Assembly (NCBI RefSeq): GCF_032930845.1
Contig: NZ_CP136758.1
Coordinates: forward strand, 2,185,001-2,249,000
Length of the DNA stretch: 64,000 bases
From: Parvularcula sp. LCG005
GTDB taxonomy: Bacteria; Pseudomonadota; Alphaproteobacteria; Caulobacterales; Parvularculaceae
Reading direction: 5' to 3'
In this document: positions 7,294-16,487 of the stretch, piece by piece
Numbering within the stretch: the stretch's first letter is position 1
Layout of the letters: each line of letters begins with the position of its first letter
Notes under the pieces: model-generated
Database searches by the model: none
What the model saw: only the letters and a program-made list of their open reading frames with translations
Told to the model about the DNA's origin: nothing
Position numbers and translations under genes: made by a program

Positions 7294-9123
7294 TCATTCC
7301 ACCGTGACGGATTTGGCGAGGTTTCGCGGCTGATCCACATCCGTCCCCTTGGCCACCGCCGCGTGATAGGCGAGCAGCTGGACCGGCACAGCATAGACCA
7401 TGGGCGACAGGAGCGGATCAGAATCCGGCACCGGGATCTGCGCCCACAGCGCGCCCCCCTTCTCAGCCGAAGCCAGCCCCTCAACCGTTGAGATGAGGCA
7501 GCATTTACCGCCCCGCGCCATCACTTCCTGCATGTTGGAGACTGTCTTCTCGAAGAGCGGGCCTGGCGGTGAAATCACGATCACCGGCACATCGTCGTCA
7601 ATCAGCGCGATGGGGCCGTGCTTGAGCTCTCCCGCAGCATACCCCTCCGCATGGATATAGCTGATCTCCTTGAGCTTCAGCGCGCCTTCCATCGCCAGCG
7701 GGAAATTCACGCCGCGACCGAGGTAGAGAACGTCCCTTGCCTGAGCCAGATTGCTGGCGAGATCTTTCAGCGCCTCATCCATGTGCAGCGCCTCCGCCAT
7801 GTGGCGGGGAATTTCGAGAAGCGCCGTCAGCAGTTCCTGTTCGCGCCGTTCATCGATGAAGCCGCGTTGCACACCTGCGGCGATCGCGAGGCAGGCCAGC
7901 GTTGCCAGCTGGCAGGTAAACGCCTTGGTCGAGGCCACCCCAATCTCAGGGCCCGCATGGGTTGGGTAAAGAGCATCCGCCTCCCGTGCGATGGTGGATT
8001 CCGGCACGTTGACGATGGCGCCGATCTTCTGGCCCGCATCTTTTGCCGCCCGCAGCGCCGCCAGCGTATCCGCTGTTTCACCGGATTGAGAGATAAACAG
8101 GGCCGCCCCGCCAGGCCGATAGGGCACATCGCGATACCGTAGCTCAGAAGCAATATCATGCTCGACAGGCAGGCGGGCAAAGGTTTCAAACCAGTATTTG
8201 GCGATCTGCGCGGCATAATAGGCTGTACCGCATGCTGACAATGTCAGTGAGTTGATCGCCTTGAAGTCAATACCATCGGCTGGCAGACGAATGGTTCGTG
8301 CCACAGGATCGATATAGGCCGACAGCGTATGACCGATCACCTCCGGCTGTTCATGAATTTCCTTGGCCATGAAATGGCGGTGCTCGCCTTTGTCCACCAG
8401 TGCAGCAGACGCATCTGAAATTTTCTCGGGCCGCTCCACAGGCGTATCGTCGGCCTCGAATATTTCGACGCCCGATCGGCTGACCACGGCCCAGTCACCA
8501 TCGGCCAGATAAGTCACGCGGTTGGTGAAAGGGGCAAGCGCGTAGGCGTCCGAGCCAATGAACATCTCCCCATCGCCCCGCCCGATCGCCAGTGGACTGC
8601 CGCGACGGGCCGCGTACAGCATGTCGGGTTCGTCATCGACCAGCACCGCAAGAGCAAAGGCACCCTCGAGCCGTTTCAGCGTCGCAGCAAACGCGTCACG
8701 CGGTGATGCGCCTTCATTCATCAGATGACTGATCAGCTTGGCAATGGTCTCGGTATCCGTCTGGGATTCAAAGGTGATACCGTGCGCCATCAACTCTTCG
8801 CGCAAGTCGGCAAAATTCTCGATAATGCCGTTGTGGACCACGGCCACATGGGCCCCGGCATGGGGATGCGCATTGGCGGTGGTCGGCGCCCCGTGGGTTG
8901 CCCACCGTGTATGACCGATCCCGGTGGTCCCGGGCAGCGGGTCGTCATCGAGGACCGTTTGCAGCGCGGCAAGCTTGCCCACCGCGCGACGCCGGTCGAT
9001 GCGCCCGTTATTGATCGTCGCCACACCCGCGGAATCATAACCGCGATATTCAAGACGCCGCAGCCCCTCCACCAGCGAGACCGTAACGTCCTGCTTTCCG
9101 ATAATACCTACAATACCGCACAT
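7294..9123 (-). CDS. glmS: Glutamine--fructose-6-phosphate aminotransferase (isomerizing)
   Basis: GlmS makes glucosamine-6-phosphate from fructose-6-phosphate and glutamine, the entry step to amino sugars. The 609-residue protein begins MCGIVGIIGKQ, with Cys2 as the glutaminase nucleophile after Met removal. RWATHGAPTTANAHPH and HNGIIENF are class II glutaminase blocks. The C-terminal half carries two SIS sugar-isomerase domains (SACGTAYYAAQIAKYW; SQSGETADTLAALR) and ends with the canonical PRNLAKSVTVE. It follows glmU by 17 bases in the same direction, so both steps flanking GlcN-6-P use are encoded together. No glmS ribozyme is visible. Confidence 0.98.
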   Translation of the reverse strand: MCGIVGIIGKQDVTVSLVEGLRRLEYRGYDSAGVATINNGRIDRRRAVGKLAALQTVLDDDPLPGTTGIGHTRWATHGAPTTANAHPHAGAHVAVVHNGIIENFADLREELMAHGITFESQTDTETIAKLISHLMNEGASPRDAFAATLKRLEGAFALAVLVDDEPDMLYAARRGSPLAIGRGDGEMFIGSDAYALAPFTNRVTYLADGDWAVVSRSGVEIFEADDTPVERPEKISDASAALVDKGEHRHFMAKEIHEQPEVIGHTLSAYIDPVARTIRLPADGIDFKAINSLTLSACGTAYYAAQIAKYWFETFARLPVEHDIASELRYRDVPYRPGGAALFISQSGETADTLAALRAAKDAGQKIGAIVNVPESTIAREADALYPTHAGPEIGVASTKAFTCQLATLACLAIAAGVQRGFIDERREQELLTALLEIPRHMAEALHMDEALKDLASNLAQARDVLYLGRGVNFPLAMEGALKLKEISYIHAEGYAAGELKHGPIALIDDDVPVIVISPPGPLFEKTVSNMQEVMARGGKCCLISTVEGLASAEKGGALWAQIPVPDSDPLLSPMVYAVPVQLLAYHAAVAKGTDVDQPRNLAKSVTVE

Positions 9124-9140
9124 GATTATATACTCTCGAT

Positions 9141-10484
9141 CTATTCGTCTTTAGTCTGATGGCGTTGGCGGAAAGATTGGGCCCATCCCGGCTTCTCAAC
9201 CTGCCGCCCCCGGCCGAGTGCGAGAGCGTCATCGGCCACATCCTCTGTTACAACAGAGCCTGATCCGACAATCGCACCGCGGCCAATCTTGACTGGCGCG
9301 ACAAGAGCGGAGTTCGAGCCTATAAAGGCATTCTCACCAATCGTTGTCTTGTATTTTCCGTAGCCGTCATAGTTGCACGTGATCGTCCCGGCACCGATAT
9401 TCGCGCCGGCGCCGACCGTGGCATCGCCAATATAGCTAAGGTGATTGACCTTGGCGCCGGCCCCCAGAGTAGCCTTCTTCATTTCAACGAAATTGCCGAC
9501 ACGCGCGCCCTTCCCGACATCACTACCCGGACGCAGGCGCGCATAGGGGCCAATGGTGGCGCCACTGGCCACATGGCAATCTTCCAGATGGCTGAAGGCT
9601 TCAATACGCACATTGGCGTCAATAACCACACCGGGACCGAAAACGACGTTCTGCGCCACGACCGTGTCGGCACCAATTTTGGTATCAGCAGCAAAATAAA
9701 CCGTTGACGGATCAAGAAGGGTCACCCCCTCCCGCATGGCATCACCGCGGACGCGCGTCTGAAAGATATTTTCAGCCACAGCCAGTTCAACGCGATCATT
9801 GACGCCGTATACTTCATCGGCGGAGCCGGTAACAATATCCGCACGCCCCCCATTGCTGGTCACAAGGCCGGCAAGGTCTGTCAGATAGTACTCACCCTTG
9901 GCATTGCGATTGTCGATTTGCGGCAGGTAGCGGCGCAGCGCGTCACTGCTGACCGCCATCACGCCAGAATTGCATAGGCGGACGGCCAGCTCGGCGGCGC
10001 TCGCTTCTTTTGCTTCAACAATCCGGTCAAGGCCACCATCAACGTTCTTGATGAGACGCCCATAGGCGCCAGGCTCATCGGGCTCGAACCCGAGAACCGC
10101 CAGAGTCGCCCCGGCGGTGATGGCACCTATCATGGCGCGCAGAGTTTGCTCCGTCACCAAGGGCGTGTCGGCATAAAGGACGAGGACGACGCCGTCGAAA
10201 CCCTCAAGCGACGGCATGGCCGCTGTCACTGCATCGGCCGTGCCCTGAGGAGGATCCTGCACCGCCACATGAGCATCGCCGTCAAAGTGTCTTGCCGCTT
10301 CGCCCACCTGCGGGGCCTGACTGCCGATCACCACGACCTGCCGGCGCGCGCCGAGTTGCGCCGCCGACGCCATCACGTGGTGCAGCATCGGGCGCCGGCC
10401 CACCTCGTGCAGGACTTTTGGCAGCGCGGACCGCATCCGCGTGCCATGACCGGCGGCAAGAATGACACTGGCAATTTGGGTCAT
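9141..10484 (-). CDS. glmU: Bifunctional GlmU: GlcN-1-P acetyltransferase / GlcNAc-1-P uridyltransferase
   Basis: GlmU performs the last two steps to UDP-GlcNAc, the shared precursor of peptidoglycan and lipid A. ATG 10484 (MTQIASVILAAGHGTRM) gives 447 residues and places the nucleotidyltransferase signature at the N-terminus; an upstream in-frame ATG would add 21 unrelated residues. The N-terminal Rossmann domain shows PKVLHEVGRRPML and GTADAVTAAM. The C-terminal left-handed beta-helix has repeated hexapeptides (VGAGANIGAGTITCNYDG) and the acetyl-CoA site region AFIGSNSALVAPVKIG. Directly upstream of glmS, likely one transcript. Confidence 0.97.
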   Translation of the reverse strand: MTQIASVILAAGHGTRMRSALPKVLHEVGRRPMLHHVMASAAQLGARRQVVVIGSQAPQVGEAARHFDGDAHVAVQDPPQGTADAVTAAMPSLEGFDGVVLVLYADTPLVTEQTLRAMIGAITAGATLAVLGFEPDEPGAYGRLIKNVDGGLDRIVEAKEASAAELAVRLCNSGVMAVSSDALRRYLPQIDNRNAKGEYYLTDLAGLVTSNGGRADIVTGSADEVYGVNDRVELAVAENIFQTRVRGDAMREGVTLLDPSTVYFAADTKIGADTVVAQNVVFGPGVVIDANVRIEAFSHLEDCHVASGATIGPYARLRPGSDVGKGARVGNFVEMKKATLGAGAKVNHLSYIGDATVGAGANIGAGTITCNYDGYGKYKTTIGENAFIGSNSALVAPVKIGRGAIVGSGSVVTEDVADDALALGRGRQVEKPGWAQSFRQRHQTKDE

Positions 10485-10659
10485 GGGGCTCAATACTCGT
10501 TTCGCTGAACTGACGGCTACAGGCTGTGCCCCCTGACCGGAACACAATTTTTGTTGTTTAGTATAACATCAGGGTCGGGTCACGGCGGACGGGGGTTTTC
10601 AACGCCCCTTGTCGTCACCACATAGCCGCCACGGCCACGAGGCCATCGAGGAGATAAAA

Positions 10660-11106
10660 ATGCGCAAATCCTTCGTCTGGCTCACGCCGCTGGCCCTCAT
10701 CATGTCCGGTTGTACCGCCGAAGAAGAGCGATCCAAGGAGCAGACCGAGCAGATGGACAAAGTCGCTTCCTCCTGCCCCATCATGAAAAGTCGTGACTGG
10801 CAGGCCTGGGTCGACGCCGTACCGGGGGCTGAGGCTCAACGCACTTTGCGCATTTCGGGCCAGGTTGATCTGCCGACACCTGGTTACAGCTGGTCCTTCA
10901 AGGAAGGCGTCGCCGACCGCAGCGCCACCCCGCGCCAGACCCTCATGCTGGAGCTGACCCCGCCGGACGGCATGGTCACCCAAGTCGTGACCACTGAACA
11001 GATCGACTATAGCGGGCCGGCGCTGGCCCCGTCCTACCGCGCCATTGTGATCACCTGTCAGGGCGAGACCATCGCCGAAGTGACAGATGTGAGCGAAACG
11101 CAGTAA
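10660..11106 (+). CDS. Putative lipoprotein, unknown function
   Basis: This 148-residue protein has a lipoprotein signal: basic MRKSF, a hydrophobic stretch and the lipobox IMSGC with the modified Cys near residue 19. A charged linker (EEERSKEQTEQMDK) follows, then a small domain containing SSCPIMKSRDWQAWV and a later TCQGE, so two cysteines may form a disulfide. ATG 10660 is supported by GAGGAG six bases upstream. I do not recognise the domain; proteins of this shape are common in Hyphomonadaceae-like genomes. It is divergent from glmU and upstream of the HAD phosphatase gene. Confidence 0.7.
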   Translation: MRKSFVWLTPLALIMSGCTAEEERSKEQTEQMDKVASSCPIMKSRDWQAWVDAVPGAEAQRTLRISGQVDLPTPGYSWSFKEGVADRSATPRQTLMLELTPPDGMVTQVVTTEQIDYSGPALAPSYRAIVITCQGETIAEVTDVSETQ

Positions 11107-11142
11107 CCGACACCCGCCTTTAACATCAGAGGGACGGCGATC

Positions 11143-11826
11143 ATGTCAGCGCTAAAGGACGTGGTGACCATTCTCGACCTCGACGGGACGCTCGTCGACA
11201 GCGCACCTGATCTCTGCGCCACGCTAAATATTGTTCTGGAAAGTCAGGGTCTGGAACCAGTGCCCCTCGACGGGGTGCGGGCGCTTGTTGGCGAAGGCGC
11301 AGTCGCGATGATGAAAAAGGGGTTCGCGCTACAGGGCCGGTCTTTTCCCGACGGCGACGAAGGCAACGCCCTGCGCCAGCAATTTTTTGATTACTACGAA
11401 ACACACAGTACGGATCATTCCACCGTCTTCGAGGGTGTCTTCGATGCCCTGGAGGGGTTGCAAGCCGAAGGGGCCGCCCTCGCTATCTGCACCAACAAGA
11501 TTGAGCGGCTGTCCCACCCCCTGTTGGAGAAGCTCGGCCTGACACCCTATTTTGACGAAATTATCTGTCGCGACACGCTTCCAGAACACAAGCCATCCGG
11601 CCTGCCTCTACGCATCATTCGTGAGCGGACAGAAAAGATGAAGGGAGTGATGGTTGGCGACACGATGACGGATCTGAATGCCGCTCGCGCCGCAGGCATG
11701 CCATGTGCCTGGGCTACGTTTGGCTATGGCAGCCTGCCCGACGATCTGGGGCCGGAAGAATTGTGTTTTGACCATTACGGTGAGCTGGTCGCGATGGTCA
11801 AAACACTCAGTGGGCTGTCAGTCTAG
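11143..11826 (+). CDS. gph: HAD-family hydrolase, phosphoglycolate phosphatase-like
   Basis: The 227-residue protein carries HAD motif I as ILDLDGTLVDSAPDL (nucleophile and acid/base Asp), motif II around ICTNK, a motif III Lys in EHKPSGLPL and motif IV in GVMVGDTMTDLNAARAAG. The alpha-helical cap after motif I (LGLEPVPLDGVRALVGEGA-like order) fits the Gph branch, which hydrolyses 2-phosphoglycolate; substrate identity is inferred. In rhizobia gph lies next to glmU-glmS, and the same neighbourhood is kept here, which supports the name. The stop is 20 bases from the convergent small gene. Confidence 0.8.
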   Translation: MSALKDVVTILDLDGTLVDSAPDLCATLNIVLESQGLEPVPLDGVRALVGEGAVAMMKKGFALQGRSFPDGDEGNALRQQFFDYYETHSTDHSTVFEGVFDALEGLQAEGAALAICTNKIERLSHPLLEKLGLTPYFDEIICRDTLPEHKPSGLPLRIIRERTEKMKGVMVGDTMTDLNAARAAGMPCAWATFGYGSLPDDLGPEELCFDHYGELVAMVKTLSGLSV

Positions 11827-11845
11827 TGGGATGGGTATCGTACGC

Positions 11846-12046
11846 TTAATGGGACTTGGACAGTTCGTTCCGACGCGGCATGCCATTGACCATGTCGCTG
11901 CGGATATCAAATCGGGATGAACGCATGGTCGAAACAAACCCTTCATGGATCAGCTCGATATCTACGTCATAACCCTTCTTACGCCAGTAATCCTGGATGG
12001 CTAACTGAAGACGCGATGCGCCATCGCTGGAACAGTAATCAGACAT
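11846..12046 (-). CDS. Small conserved hypothetical protein (66 aa)
   Basis: This short gene is convincing because a near-perfect Shine-Dalgarno (AAGGAGG) lies six bases before ATG 12046. The product has a helix-like first half (LQLAIQDYWRKKGYDVDIEL) and a basic C-terminus with IRSDMVNGMPRR. Function is unknown; size and charge could fit a small DNA- or protein-binding regulator. It is divergent from the XRE-type regulator at 12220, sharing an AT-rich 173-base intergenic region. Confidence 0.6.
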   Translation of the reverse strand: MSDYCSSDGASRLQLAIQDYWRKKGYDVDIELIHEGFVSTMRSSRFDIRSDMVNGMPRRNELSKSH

Positions 12047-12219
12047 AAACTACCTCCTTCGCGAGGATTAAACTGTAACCGGCGCAAAATATTTTTGTCC
12101 ATAGGCTGAGCATCGTGATTTGAAAAAAACAGAGAATAAAAGGCAAAAAAATCGTTAACAGCCCAACAAAGACGACCAATAGTGGTGTAACGATATAAAA
12201 TAACTACGGTTTTTCGAAA

Positions 12220-12864
12220 ATGACCCGCGATCTCGACAGTCTTTCTCCTCATGTTACTGAGGATATTATAACAATTGGCCAGCGGATTCGCGCCGCCCGC
12301 AAAACCCGCAACCTCAATCAGGAGGCACTGGCCAACCGGCTCGGGGTCACCCAGCCGACGGTGGCCAATTGGGAGGCCGACGTTCACAGCCCCCGACAGA
12401 TGATGCTTGCGCGCCTCGCAGAAGCGCTCGACGTTTCTCTGGGCTGGCTGGCGGGTGGCGAGACCGTGACGCCCGGCGCAGGCACCAATGCGGGCCACGG
12501 CTATCTGAATCGCGGCATGTATCATGTGCCGGTCCTGCCGCTGGCCCAACTGACGGGCCGTGATCGGCTGAGCGACCGGACCACCCGGGCGGCGGCCATT
12601 GATTACATTCCCATCAGTGCGCGCGACGGCGACTATTTCGCGACGTTTCTCACACCAGCACCCTATGAAGACGTCTTTCCCGGCGAAGCGCTGTTCGTGT
12701 TTGATGCACGACGAATAGCGATGGTGCCCGGCTGCTATGCCCTCATCGTCGGGCCAGCCGGTCCGCACCTGCACTATTGGCCCGCTAGCGCCCAGACCGG
12801 TGCGCCGTCGAAAGCGCTGGGCGAAGTGCTTGGCACCCTCGCCGTCACCGTCCGCTTCTTCTGA
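12220..12864 (+). CDS. XRE-type regulator with degenerate S24-like C-terminal domain
   Basis: Residues about 17-80 form a Cro/CI helix-turn-helix (IGQRIRAARKTRNLNQEALANRLGV, then TQPTVANWE), followed by a C-terminal domain laid out like the S24/LexA-CI family. Where active members have a Ser-Met pair, this protein reads RDGDYFATFLTPAPYEDVFPGEALFVFD, and no Lys of a Ser-Lys dyad is apparent. It is probably a non-cleaving regulator rather than an SOS-type self-cleaving repressor. It lies upstream of murL with 34 bases between them and could regulate or merely share transcription with murL-murD2. The upstream region is AT-rich. Confidence 0.75.
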   Translation: MTRDLDSLSPHVTEDIITIGQRIRAARKTRNLNQEALANRLGVTQPTVANWEADVHSPRQMMLARLAEALDVSLGWLAGGETVTPGAGTNAGHGYLNRGMYHVPVLPLAQLTGRDRLSDRTTRAAAIDYIPISARDGDYFATFLTPAPYEDVFPGEALFVFDARRIAMVPGCYALIVGPAGPHLHYWPASAQTGAPSKALGEVLGTLAVTVRFF

Positions 12865-12898
12865 AGCCTTGCCCCCAAGGGCGCATGGGGCCTAGAGC

Positions 12899-14248
12899 AT
12901 GAGCATGCCACAGGTTCGGTCTTCGCGTTTCACATTCACAAGCTGGCAGGTCCTCGACGGACAAGCTTCAGTCGCCTTCTCGTTCCATTGCGACCAGTTC
13001 GGTGACTTCACCGAAACGGTGTCCTGGCCCGTCGCCCCGGAGGAGCTGGCGCAGTATTTCGAGGGCGGCGGCCGTGCGATAGGCGATCTTTTGTGGGTGG
13101 CTCTGGGTGTCAGCTACTACAAGGCCGGCGCTGCACGTCATATTGACCTGCCGCCGCTGCCCGCCGCGGGCCGCGCCATGGCGGAGGCCCTGTACACCGA
13201 AGGCTTGGCGGAGTTCTTTGTGCGGGCCGAGCTGCCCTACCCGGCGGATATCGAATTTTCCGGCCCCGTTACCGATGACACTCTGAGACGACCCGACCGC
13301 GTCGAGCCCGGCGCCGCGCTGGTCGCGTTTGGCGGCGGCAAGGATTCCTATGTGGCACGCGCCATCCTGCAACAGGCGGGTGAGGATATGCGACTTGTCA
13401 GCGCCACATTGTCTGGCGCGGTGCAGTCAGTATTGAGGGCCACGGCGCCGGACGAAATCACCTTTATCGAACGGGCACTGGACGCCTCCCTTGCTGGCGC
13501 ATCAGCGGCAGGGTTCAACGGCCATGTGCCGATCACGGCGATCAACATGCTTCTTCTGTCCGTGCTCGGCGCAATCAAAGGCTATCCGCAGGTGGTCTTC
13601 GCGAACGAACGATCCGCCGACGAGCCGACAATGAAGATGGGGACCGTCGTCGCCAATCATCAGTTCTCGAAATCCGGGCCTTTCGAGACCCACCTGCGCC
13701 AGGCCATGCTGGCAGCCGACCCGGACACACCCCGCCCCTATTCGATCCTGCGGCCCTATTCAGAAGCGTGGATTGGTCGGGCCTTCGCGCGCCTCAAGGC
13801 AGCGCATCCCAAATTCACAAGCTGCAATCGCAATTTCCGTCTGGCCGGGGATGCCGAGAAACGCTGGTGCGGCCGCTGTGCCAAATGCGCCTTCACGTCC
13901 TTGATCCTCGCCCCCTATCTCAATCGCCAAGAGGCCAAAGTTGCATTCGGCGCCGCGTTTCTTGACGCACCAGAATTACTGTCCTTTTACGAAGAACTCT
14001 GTGGGCTGACAGATCATAAACCCTGGGACTGCGTCGGGACGATTGACGAATGCAGGGCGTCCCTCTGGCGCGCAAGCCAGTCAGCGGACTGGCAGGACAG
14101 CCTTGCTGTCACCCAATTGTTGCCCAAGGTGTCGCGCATATTAAATGATGAGGAGTTGGAGTCGATCTGGCTGCGAGCGCTTGAGCCCGACGATGGCACA
14201 TTGGTGCCAGCAACCTATTTAAGAGCAGGCGAGGATTTGTCGCGATGA
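12899..14248 (+). CDS. murL: UDP-MurNAc-L-Ala-L-Glu epimerase MurL
   Basis: MurL inverts the terminal L-Glu of UDP-MurNAc-L-Ala-L-Glu to D-Glu using ATP, a route first described in Xanthomonas as an alternative to glutamate racemase plus MurD. The 449-residue product has a PP-loop-like ATP site, ALVAFGGGKDSYVARAIL at about residues 140-157, and a cysteine-rich C-terminal segment, CNRNF...RWCGRCAKCAFTSLILAPYL near 309-340, both characteristic of the family. The decisive context is the ATGA overlap with a MurD-like ligase, the invariant MurL partner. Start ATG 12899 has only a weak ribosome site; ATG 12905 is possible. Confidence 0.88.
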   Translation: MSMPQVRSSRFTFTSWQVLDGQASVAFSFHCDQFGDFTETVSWPVAPEELAQYFEGGGRAIGDLLWVALGVSYYKAGAARHIDLPPLPAAGRAMAEALYTEGLAEFFVRAELPYPADIEFSGPVTDDTLRRPDRVEPGAALVAFGGGKDSYVARAILQQAGEDMRLVSATLSGAVQSVLRATAPDEITFIERALDASLAGASAAGFNGHVPITAINMLLLSVLGAIKGYPQVVFANERSADEPTMKMGTVVANHQFSKSGPFETHLRQAMLAADPDTPRPYSILRPYSEAWIGRAFARLKAAHPKFTSCNRNFRLAGDAEKRWCGRCAKCAFTSLILAPYLNRQEAKVAFGAAFLDAPELLSFYEELCGLTDHKPWDCVGTIDECRASLWRASQSADWQDSLAVTQLLPKVSRILNDEELESIWLRALEPDDGTLVPATYLRAGEDLSR

Positions 14249-15558
14249 CGGACACTTTGATACTCGGCCTTGGCGTGGAAGGCGCAGCGGCGGCAGGATA
14301 TTTCCTTCAGCACAGCGAGGGTCATGTCTACGCCACCGATGTCCGTCCCGAAAACGATGCGGTGCCTGTCGCGCTGCAGTTCAACAACCGTTTCACCTTC
14401 CTCTCTGCGAAAGACGCGGAGGCCCTCCTCGACCGCCAGCCACTTTTCCTGCGGTCCCCCGGCATCTCACCCAACCATCCCCTTGTCATCGCGGCAACCA
14501 CGCGCGGACTGCCCGTCACAACGCCCACCGGCTACTGGCTCGAACATCTCGCCCCACCGCATACGGTGACGGTCACCGGTACGAAGGGTAAAAGCACGAC
14601 TGTATCGCTGATTGCCTTTATTCTCAGTGCACTGGGTAAGGGCAGTGCCGCGATGGGGAATATCGGCCAACCCCCTCTCGGTCCCGCCATGGCATGGCCG
14701 GACTATCCCGTGCTCGAGCTGTCGTCGTACATGATGCATGACCTGCCAGCCGGTCAATATACCCACATTGTGACGAGTCTGTACAAGGAACATACAACCT
14801 GGCACGGATCGGAAGAGTCCTATCGCGCGGCAAAGCTGCGGCCATTCCGGTTCGATCCCCCCGCCCCCGGCTTTGCACCTCGGAACGTCATTGATCAGGA
14901 AAACCTCCCAAACAGTGTCGTTGCCCTTGAGGAACGATTGCCAATCAACGGTGACCAGCTGCTGCTCGGCGATACACCGTTCGTCCCGGCCTCGTTGAAC
15001 GCGGCTTTCTCCGTCGGACCCAGCCTCTATGCCCTGCGTGCAGCCTGCTGCGTGGCCCTTCAACACACCGATCCCGATACGCTCCGCAGCGCGCTGGAAG
15101 CAGCCCTGCCGGTCTATGCCGGCCTGCCGTCACGGCAGGAGATCATTCCGTCGACCGATGATCGGGTCTGGGTCAACGATGCTCTGGCCACGGTCCCCGA
15201 AGCGGTGGCGTTTGCCCTTGGCCGTTGGCGCCAACCGCCGGTGACTCTGATCATTGGCGGCGCTGATCGCGGGCAACGTTTCACGGGGCTGGCCGAGGCG
15301 GTCAGAAGTCACGGCGAAGTCCTGCCCATTCTCTTTGGCTCCATCGAACCTATCGCCCGCGCTGACTTCAGCGCAGCCGGCGTCGAGGCCGTCAGTGTCG
15401 ACAGCTATGCTGCGGCCCTCGACTTCGCCAAAGCCCATACAGTGCCTGGCGGCGTCGTCCTTTTCTCACCAGCTGCCGCCACTGAAGAGCCGTACAAGGA
15501 TTACAAGGAAAGGGCTGCCCTGTTCCGCCTGGCCGCGACGGCGGGCTCGCCTGACTAA
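14245..15558 (+). CDS. murD2: UDP-MurNAc-L-Ala:L-glutamate ligase MurD2
   Basis: This Mur ligase family member is 437 residues long. It has an N-terminal Rossmann-like domain (LILGLGVEGAAAAGYFL), the ATP-binding P-loop VTGTKGKSTT near residues 110-119, a central AMGNIGQPPL / VLELSSYMMHDL region and a C-terminal domain with TLIIGGADRG. Standard MurD adds D-Glu; the MurD2 group, encoded beside MurL, adds L-Glu, which MurL then epimerises. Specificity is inferred from the partnership. It overlaps murL by four bases, and its stop overlaps the stop of the opposing CAP-domain gene by four bases. Confidence 0.87.
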   Translation: MTDTLILGLGVEGAAAAGYFLQHSEGHVYATDVRPENDAVPVALQFNNRFTFLSAKDAEALLDRQPLFLRSPGISPNHPLVIAATTRGLPVTTPTGYWLEHLAPPHTVTVTGTKGKSTTVSLIAFILSALGKGSAAMGNIGQPPLGPAMAWPDYPVLELSSYMMHDLPAGQYTHIVTSLYKEHTTWHGSEESYRAAKLRPFRFDPPAPGFAPRNVIDQENLPNSVVALEERLPINGDQLLLGDTPFVPASLNAAFSVGPSLYALRAACCVALQHTDPDTLRSALEAALPVYAGLPSRQEIIPSTDDRVWVNDALATVPEAVAFALGRWRQPPVTLIIGGADRGQRFTGLAEAVRSHGEVLPILFGSIEPIARADFSAAGVEAVSVDSYAAALDFAKAHTVPGGVVLFSPAAATEEPYKDYKERAALFRLAATAGSPD

Positions 15559-16403
15559 TGACCGGCGACGATCACTTCAATATAGGCGTAGTAACGCGAT
15601 GTTGGGTCGGTGACCCTCGCCACGCCAATATCTGAGGCATGGCGCAGCAACAGGCGACTGAATTCGACTTTATTTGACCGCCAACTGTCAAAAGCGTCCA
15701 TATAATCCGCATACCCGCCCGCGACCAAGCTGCCCGCAACGTTAGGCAGGTAGTCATGGCGCAACAGCCGCTGACCAATGCCGCGCCCATTGGCATCTTC
15801 AGACGTCACATCCTGGATATGGGCAAGGTAGGCCACGTGGCCCGTGGCAATACCACTCAAGGCGGCACTATAGGTCAGAGGGGGAAAGCCCAGCGCATCA
15901 CGTTCCTCGTTCACCTGCGCAATGAACGCTTCAATGGCGGTGCGCTCCTCCACGCCCAGTGTTTCGAGGGGGACCGGACTGGCGTCAGCCGTGAAATCTA
16001 ATGGCGCTGTCTGGGGGGGCACCGCCGTCATGTCTGCGTTGGTCGCGGTGACCGGAACCGCCGGGGTGAAGGTCGTCGGCGCGACAATAAGCTGGGTCTC
16101 ATCTTTCAGGTCGACAGGGTTATCCTCTGCCACCGGTGCAGCCTCTCCGAATATTGTACCCGGTTTGGGCTGGCGCTGTCGCAAGGGGGGCGACATCGGC
16201 GCTCTTGCCCGGGGTGACGGATCGACCGTGGGGTTGGATGCTGCCAGCAGTTCCGCAGGCAGGACCGTTTCGTCCTCACCGGACGCTGCGATAATGTCGC
16301 TTGGCGGTGCCTGATACCGGCCGTCATCCTCAGGGAGCGGCAGCTGACTCGCGCAGCCCATCATGCCGACGCTGAGGGCAGCAAGAAGCAGAGTGCGGGT
16401 CAT
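15555..16403 (-). CDS. CAP/SCP-domain lipoprotein
   Basis: A 282-residue exported protein with a lipoprotein signal (VGMMGCAS, lipidation near Cys17), a long Pro/Ala/Thr-rich linker of about 130 residues and a C-terminal CAP (cysteine-rich secretory protein-like) domain. CAP landmarks are AFIAQVNEERDALGFPPLTYSAALSGIATGHVAYLA in the first helix pair, then FDSWRSNKVEFSRLLLRHASDIGVAR and YYAYIEVIVAGH at the end. Bacterial CAP proteins act in the envelope, but their activities are mostly undefined. The linker suggests a tether reaching across the periplasm. It converges on murD2 with a four-base stop overlap. Confidence 0.8.
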   Translation of the reverse strand: MTRTLLLAALSVGMMGCASQLPLPEDDGRYQAPPSDIIAASGEDETVLPAELLAASNPTVDPSPRARAPMSPPLRQRQPKPGTIFGEAAPVAEDNPVDLKDETQLIVAPTTFTPAVPVTATNADMTAVPPQTAPLDFTADASPVPLETLGVEERTAIEAFIAQVNEERDALGFPPLTYSAALSGIATGHVAYLAHIQDVTSEDANGRGIGQRLLRHDYLPNVAGSLVAGGYADYMDAFDSWRSNKVEFSRLLLRHASDIGVARVTDPTSRYYAYIEVIVAGH

Positions 16404-16487
16404 CTGGTGTTTCTCCCCGGATAGACGACTTCACAGGTGCAAAATCCGGACCGGACAGGCATAACTGGCCTTGATTTCTGACACCTG

